DNA of 45,274 nt, taken from positions 1 to 45,274 of the forward strand of contig PYJC01000160.1 of assembly GCA_003635255.1 (NCBI GenBank), written 5' to 3'. Numbering within the stretch: the first letter of the stretch is position 1; every line of letters starts with the position of its first letter. Positions 41,877 to 45,274 of the stretch are shown piece by piece. The DNA is from Candidatus Poribacteria bacterium (GTDB lineage: Bacteria > Poribacteria > WGA-4E > WGA-3G). The notes beneath the pieces are model-generated. The model saw nothing but the letters and a program-made list of their open reading frames with translations, was not told the origin of the DNA and made no database searches. The position numbers and the translations under genes were made by a program.

Positions 41877-42500
41877 TCCAAAACCCTCGTTCAAATGATT
41901 GTAGAAGCAATCCTTCCGTTCAATTCTGATGTCTAATACCTCTTGAATTATAGATTGGTATTTCTTGAGTTGTTGTCGCGCACGGCGGATCCGACTCTTA
42001 ATGGTGTTTTCAGATACACCCAAGAATTCGCTTATTTCTAAAGATGTCATCTCTTCAAAGTAGTGGAGTGTGATAACCTTGCGATCGCGCTCTTTCAACT
42101 TTGTGAGGAGTTTTTCGACGAGGTCGCGCTGCGCTTCAGCAGCTATTTTCGCGTGTTCTGATGCAATATATCGGGAATACGGTTCTGTTTCTATTCCTAA
42201 TATGCAGATTTCTTCAAGGGGTTCCGTCTGTAACCTGTTCTTTCGGAACCATGCGATACACAGATGATTCACAATCGCATAGAGCCACTTTGAGAAGAGT
42301 GTCGGATCTTCTAAGGTTTCCAGTTTCTGATAGACTTGCAGGAAAGTCTCCTGCGTAATATCTTCAGCGATCTGAAAATCCCCGATTTTCCGCCGTGCGA
42401 ACGCGTGGACCTGCCCTTGGTACTTTCTAACCAAACTCGCGAAAGCGTTTTCATCACCGGTAAGGATACGTTGAATCAAGGCGACATCATCATTTCTCAT
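40770..42500 (-). CDS. dnaN: ECF sigma factor fused to a full-length DNA polymerase III beta clamp
   Basis: This is one uninterrupted 576-residue frame. Residues 1-208 are a class B ECF sigma: region 2 (AEDITQETFLQVYQKL, FSKWLYAIVNHLCIAWFRKNR) and region 4 (SEFLGVSENTIKSRIRRARQQL). After the linker NHLNEGFG, Met209 begins a complete 368-residue sliding clamp. It shows MKLTFEKDDLLASLQVLESV, HILSNVLIQ, TDAEIGIRM, FPDKEFPQLP, FINGLYFNL, VVATDAVQLAL, LVDAEYPEYDSVIP and a C-terminal LLTPMIMDS, corresponding to canonical DnaN end to end (E. coli 366). GAGGG lies 7 bases before Met209, so a free clamp is also possible. GGAG lies 10 bases before the first ATG. An ECF-type promoter stands at 42618-42650. 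No dnaA, recF or gyrB is nearby, unlike usual dnaN loci. I know of no described sigma-clamp fusion. Confidence 0.87.
   Translation of the reverse strand: MRNDDVALIQRILTGDENAFASLVRKYQGQVHAFARRKIGDFQIAEDITQETFLQVYQKLETLEDPTLFSKWLYAIVNHLCIAWFRKNRLQTEPLEEICILGIETEPYSRYIASEHAKIAAEAQRDLVEKLLTKLKERDRKVITLHYFEEMTSLEISEFLGVSENTIKSRIRRARQQLKKYQSIIQEVLDIRIERKDCFYNHLNEGFGMKLTFEKDDLLASLQVLESVANRQDTAHILSNVLIQAEGSTIECMATDAEIGIRMKVDGTVKAEGTILVSAEKLVDIVKAWPAEKPIDLATTTDDQVEITSGDSTRKIVGFPDKEFPQLPSVGTEAFAINGEILRSVLHKTGFAAYTKEDRRFINGLYFNLLEDRTEVVATDAVQLALTHCEPLKLSGGGDGFIVPLKAVKEIERTFANASEIRISRIENQILFADADTTLTTRLVDAEYPEYDSVIPASFEGHVVVPKASIMDTTRDIFARANPRNALVCLEINPQQIRISAKTSETEDEIHETLAAESGTGSVRIGLNAQMLIETLSHIETASVSLAFRNAMKPLVVKPSGDEGHICLLTPMIMDS
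41874..41888 (-). promoter_or_regulatory. Internal ribosome site and ATG at the sigma-DnaN junction
   Basis: GAGGG (41884-41888) followed by TTTTGGA and ATG (41874-41876). It is weaker than the AAAGGAG of the wHTH junctions but sits at the same residue position, 209. Confidence 0.6.
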
Positions 42501-42617
42501 CGTTTCTTATCTCCAGAAAGACTATTTTCATTAATGGAACTAATAGCGTTTCCGTATTCGTGAATAGATAGGTCTGCATACCTCAAAAAGGCACCCTATC
42601 AATTCACTTCCTTATAG

Positions 42618-42650
42618 TGACGCGAATTCGACGAAAAAAGGTGCATAATT
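42618..42650 (-). promoter_or_regulatory. ECF-type promoter, copy 5 (sigma-DnaN)
   Basis: The minus strand reads AATTATGCACCTTTTTT, a spacer, then CGCGTCACTATA, with 17 bases between TGCACC and CGTC. It lies about 118 bases before the start at 42500. Confidence 0.65.
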
Positions 42651-42999
42651 CTGCATTCAGAAGGGAGACGTGAAAATTGTTCTAAAGGACCGCTTGTAAT
42701 TTCTTTCGGGGGTAGATTCAGAGATGTGAGTTTTTCTACGAGTGAAGACACGCGTTTTACAGTTTTCACAGTAAAACCCGTTAATCGATTGAAATAAAAA
42801 ATGACGTAAACGCACGCTATGAGTGGGTTATGGGTGGTTTTTAGTGAACCCTCATGGAAGGGTCCTGTGAAATTTCATGCCTAAACTTCAGATATTAACA
42901 AATTAGGATATAGTTTTAATTATAAACATTTCAGAAGGATGGGGCGAGGTTAGATGAAGTTTAAGAATTTAATTCGGTAATGCATCAATAACCTCTTGG

Positions 43000-43022
43000 T
43001 AGGAGCGAGCTGTGCTCGCGAT
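43000..43022. repeat. REP-like palindromic repeat, copy 3
   Basis: It has the same 23 bases as the copies at 13081 and 13191, with the GCGAGC-TGT-GCTCGC hairpin, 30 kb away in the same orientation. Confidence 0.7.
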
Positions 43023-43178
43023 CCCTAAAGATTACCGAAATGTTTACTTGATCTTCATGAAACCTCGCCAGCGAAAAGGAGAAAACGAACCGGTGTCCCC
43101 TTTCCAATAACCAGTGCGAATCCTGCTTGCGAAGCGTGTCAGCAAGGGACACTTTCCTTTGTCCTCCTCGTGCAGCCG

Positions 43179-43922
43179 TTATGGTTTATCAAAAATCGTC
43201 TCGTCCAGCGTAACATCAATCTCTGTTTCTGTAAAGGTGTAATTGGCGTTTAATTCATTGTTACCGATGGACACTTGCCGGGAATTCGGGAACATCACAC
43301 CGTTGTATTCGGCATAATCACCGAAGTGAATAATCACAGTATCACTGCTAAAAGTCGGATCGGTGTTGGGTGTCTTAATCCCAATGAGTAGATTGGAAGT
43401 TTTGTCGATGTAATAGAACATCTTCTCTATACCTTCTACACCGATGATCTGAATCACGAAGCATTCCTTACCTTGGAAAGTCTCATCTTCAAGTTGTCTA
43501 AACGCACTGCTGCCGTGTTGTTCGTAGCTTCGTTGAAGTGGTGTGATATAGACTTTCTGTTTGGCAATTTCAAGTTCCATTGCTGAAAATTCTGTTGTGC
43601 CGTCGTATAAAGTGGATTTCCAACCTTCGGTCCCGTTCCAGACAGCAGTTGAACTGTACCATTCATAGTGTGTTTTGGTATACGATTTTTTGCCAATGAT
43701 GACTGCTGTTTCGACTATCCCTGGCATGGGCATGGGTTGTCCACCGAAGTGTGTCACTTGTGCGTCCCCAGAGCGTTTCACAGTCCGAATCTCGGACAAC
43801 CGCTCCAGACCACCAACAGCCTCAAAGTGTCCCTTAAGAATACCTTCAACATCAGCCGAGGTATTGTAAGACATACCTATTGCAAAGAAAGCAATAATGG
43901 TGAATTTACTCAGTATTTTCAT
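43179..43922 (-). CDS. Secreted LolA-like protein, free form
   Basis: This 247-residue protein has a signal peptide (MKILSKFTIIAFFAIGMSYN, cleavage after TSA near 23). A LolA/outer-membrane-lipoprotein-sorting-like fold follows: ILKGHFEAVGGLERLSEIRTVKRSG, a central WNGTEGW strand, CFVIQIIG, YYIDKTSNLLIGIKTP, and a C-terminal NYTFTETEIDVTLDETIFDKP. Such half-barrel folds bind lipids or lipoproteins in the periplasm. It is clearly paralogous to the outer domain of the sigma gene at 44000-45274, which ends 77 bases upstream on the same strand. AGAGG lies 7 bases before the ATG. It is probably cotranscribed with that sigma gene. Confidence 0.75.
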   Translation of the reverse strand: MKILSKFTIIAFFAIGMSYNTSADVEGILKGHFEAVGGLERLSEIRTVKRSGDAQVTHFGGQPMPMPGIVETAVIIGKKSYTKTHYEWYSSTAVWNGTEGWKSTLYDGTTEFSAMELEIAKQKVYITPLQRSYEQHGSSAFRQLEDETFQGKECFVIQIIGVEGIEKMFYYIDKTSNLLIGIKTPNTDPTFSSDTVIIHFGDYAEYNGVMFPNSRQVSIGNNELNANYTFTETEIDVTLDETIFDKP

Positions 43923-43999
43923 GATTTTACCTCTCAGTTTTGGTTTTGTAATAGTTGATTAATTGTTTATCGGGTAATTTGGAAGTGATATTGAGGGCG

Positions 44000-45274
44000 T
44001 TACGGTTTCTGGAAAATCGTCTCGTCCAGTGCAACATCAATCTCTGTTTCTGTAAAGGTGTAATTGACCGTTAATACACCGTTCCCGATGCGAATCTCAC
44101 GGGAATTGGATAACACTACACCTTCATATTCCGTGTAATCAGCGTAGTGAAGAGTCACAACGCCACTGCCGAGCTTAGGGTCGGTGTAGGGTGCTTTGAA
44201 TCCAACGAGTAGGTTGGAATCTTTGTCGATGTAGTAGGACATATCCTCTACACCGCGAACTTGGATCACGAAGCACTCCATGCCTTGGAACGTTTCATCT
44301 TCACCTTGTTGAAAAGCGGCACTGCCGTGTCGCTCATATATTGGCTGCAAGAGATCCGTGTAGGCTTCACCTTTGGTGCGTTGGGACTCCATTTCTGAAA
44401 GGGATGTTGTGCTACCTGATAAATTGGATTTCCAGACTGTTTCACCATTCCAGGCAGTTGTCTCATTGAAAAATTCCCCGAAGTCGAGTTTGAAATAAGA
44501 TTTTTTCCCAATTACTGTTGCTACTTCGACTGCACCCGGTGAATTCATGGATCTTCCACCCAATTGCGTTAGTTGTGCCGGACCTGAACGTTTTAAACTC
44601 CGAATCTTAGATAGCCGTGTCAGACCGCCTATGGCGTTAAAATGTGATTCAAGAATATCTTCAAGTTTCTTACCAGTACTATCACGCTTACCTGGGATAC
44701 CAGAGTTGCCAAATTGATTTCGCACAGCTGGCTTTGATGTAAGATTGAGAACAATGGGTGTGTCAATAAGTTCCACCGTCATCTCAGATGTGGCATCAAA
44801 ACTGTAGGGCTGCTGAAAATGTGCTAAATATCGGTTGCTGGCTCCGAGCATCATTACAACCAGAACAATGGTCGACGTGGCGATTGCCCAAGGGACTATC
44901 GGTGGCTTCACGCCGGTAGGCGGTAGAGGTTTGATACGCGGAATCTCGCGCATGATGCTTTCTGTTAAAGTGGGGGATAGTTGGAAACTGCCGAGTGCCT
45001 CTTGAATCAGCAGTTCGTGTTTCTTTAAGCGTTGCAGCGCACGGCGAACGCGTATCCGAACTGTATCCGCGGACACACCTAAAAACTCGCCTATCTCTGC
45101 GTATGTCATTTCACCGAAGTAATAGAGGGTGATAACAGTTCGATCGCTCTCCTTCAACTTTGACAGTAAGTTTTTGACCAATTCGCGCTTGGCTGCCGCT
45201 GCACTTTCCGCCTGCTCTTCAGCAACATGTCTGGAATAGGAAGTTTTCTCTATCATTGTTATGTCTACCTCCTC
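44000..45274 (-). CDS. Membrane-anchored ECF sigma factor with LolA-like outer domain (5' end outside window)
   Basis: The frame is open to the window edge: the six codons before the ATG at 45256 read EEVDIT, which aligns with the EEIDMS segment of its relatives. Region 2 is therefore missing only because of the window cut, and 424 residues are visible. Region 4 (GEFLGVSADTVRIRVRRALQRL) is followed by a linker, one transmembrane helix (about 127-145 of the visible part) and the class A juxtamembrane segment (PYSFDATSE, ELIDTP, SKPAV). After a short spacer comes a LolA-like domain paralogous to the secreted protein at 43179-43922 (HFNAIGGLTRLSKIRSLKRSG, YYIDKDSNLLVGFKAPYTDP, NYTFTETEIDVALDETIFQKP). 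The outer domain should be periplasmic. Sensing of envelope lipid state is a guess. Confidence 0.85.
   Translation of the reverse strand, partial: EEVDITMIEKTSYSRHVAEEQAESAAAAKRELVKNLLSKLKESDRTVITLYYFGEMTYAEIGEFLGVSADTVRIRVRRALQRLKKHELLIQEALGSFQLSPTLTESIMREIPRIKPLPPTGVKPPIVPWAIATSTIVLVVMMLGASNRYLAHFQQPYSFDATSEMTVELIDTPIVLNLTSKPAVRNQFGNSGIPGKRDSTGKKLEDILESHFNAIGGLTRLSKIRSLKRSGPAQLTQLGGRSMNSPGAVEVATVIGKKSYFKLDFGEFFNETTAWNGETVWKSNLSGSTTSLSEMESQRTKGEAYTDLLQPIYERHGSAAFQQGEDETFQGMECFVIQVRGVEDMSYYIDKDSNLLVGFKAPYTDPKLGSGVVTLHYADYTEYEGVVLSNSREIRIGNGVLTVNYTFTETEIDVALDETIFQKP

Larger units (their letters stand above)
42501..43178. other. 678-bp intergenic gap
   Basis: It holds the sigma-DnaN promoter (42618-42650), a REP-like copy (43000-43022) and an inverted GTGTCCC/GGGACAC pair near 43092 and 43144. 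I find no convincing gene or RNA structure. Confidence 0.5.

Noticed and set aside
40770..42500. Reading sigma and DnaN as two separate genes
   Set aside because: There is no stop codon between them. The frame is continuous and the same arrangement occurs in two other sigma genes, so the fusion is taken as real, with the internal start as an added possibility.

Overview
The window reads as a piece of chromosome from a Gram-negative-type, uncultured environmental bacterium. The closest match I can suggest is Candidatus Poribacteria or a planctomycete-like relative. That is inferred from style, not from a marker gene: three phytanoyl-CoA dioxygenase (PhyH) family proteins, a DUF6785-type membrane protein, an enolase-superfamily dehydratase, many beta-propeller proteins, an unusual expansion of ECF sigma factors, and dispersed short palindromic repeats. 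Signal peptides, lipoboxes and a porin-like protein indicate an outer membrane. I see no rRNA, tRNA, CRISPR array, phage gene or transposase.

The main theme is a family of ECF sigma factors fused in frame to unrelated C-terminal modules. Five such genes and one broken remnant lie in 45 kb. Class A sigma factors (2851-5850 +; 7273-10017 -; 44000-45274 -, cut by the window edge) share a sigma part, a linker, one transmembrane helix and a conserved PYSF...SKP segment just after the membrane. They then carry different extracytoplasmic domains: an Asp-box (BNR) propeller, a 14-blade WD40 double propeller, or a LolA-like domain. Class B sigma factors (32663-33862 -, 35658-36851 -, 40770-42500 -) have no membrane helix. 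All three change from sigma to the next module at residue 209, which is a Met preceded by its own Shine-Dalgarno sequence. Two continue into a coiled-coil plus winged-helix protein. The third continues into a complete DNA polymerase III beta sliding clamp (DnaN). The remnant at 34045-34278 ends at the same junction.

A shared ECF-type promoter (AATTATGCAC, a spacer, then YGTC) stands upstream of all three class B genes. It also precedes the tandem propeller/SpoIIE phosphatase operon (28874-20726) and a small membrane-anchored C39-like protein (2001). These genes therefore look like one regulon containing its own sigma factors.

Layout: 1-2.7 kb, DUF6785 membrane protein and C39-like protein. 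2.7-10 kb, MITE-like element, sigma-BNR, secreted PD40 propeller, sigma-WD40. 10-14.2 kb, MacB-like permease, galactonate-dehydratase-like enzyme and a divergent PhyH protein with REP-like repeats between them. 14.2-19 kb, a TetR regulator with two FG-GAP lipoproteins and an outer-membrane protein, linked by three copies of a TTAACA-S-TGTTAA operator. 19-20.7 kb, a tandem-Sm Hfq-like protein and a second PhyH protein. 20.7-28.9 kb, two tandem 1,350-residue propeller/SpoIIE receptors. 29-32 kb, paired ABC-2 permeases. 32.6-36.9 kb, two sigma-wHTH genes flanking a sigma remnant and mrp. 36.9-40.7 kb, a third PhyH protein, a possible frameshifted small gene, an S9 peptidase and a permease fragment. 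40.7-45.3 kb, sigma-DnaN, a secreted LolA-like protein and sigma-LolA.
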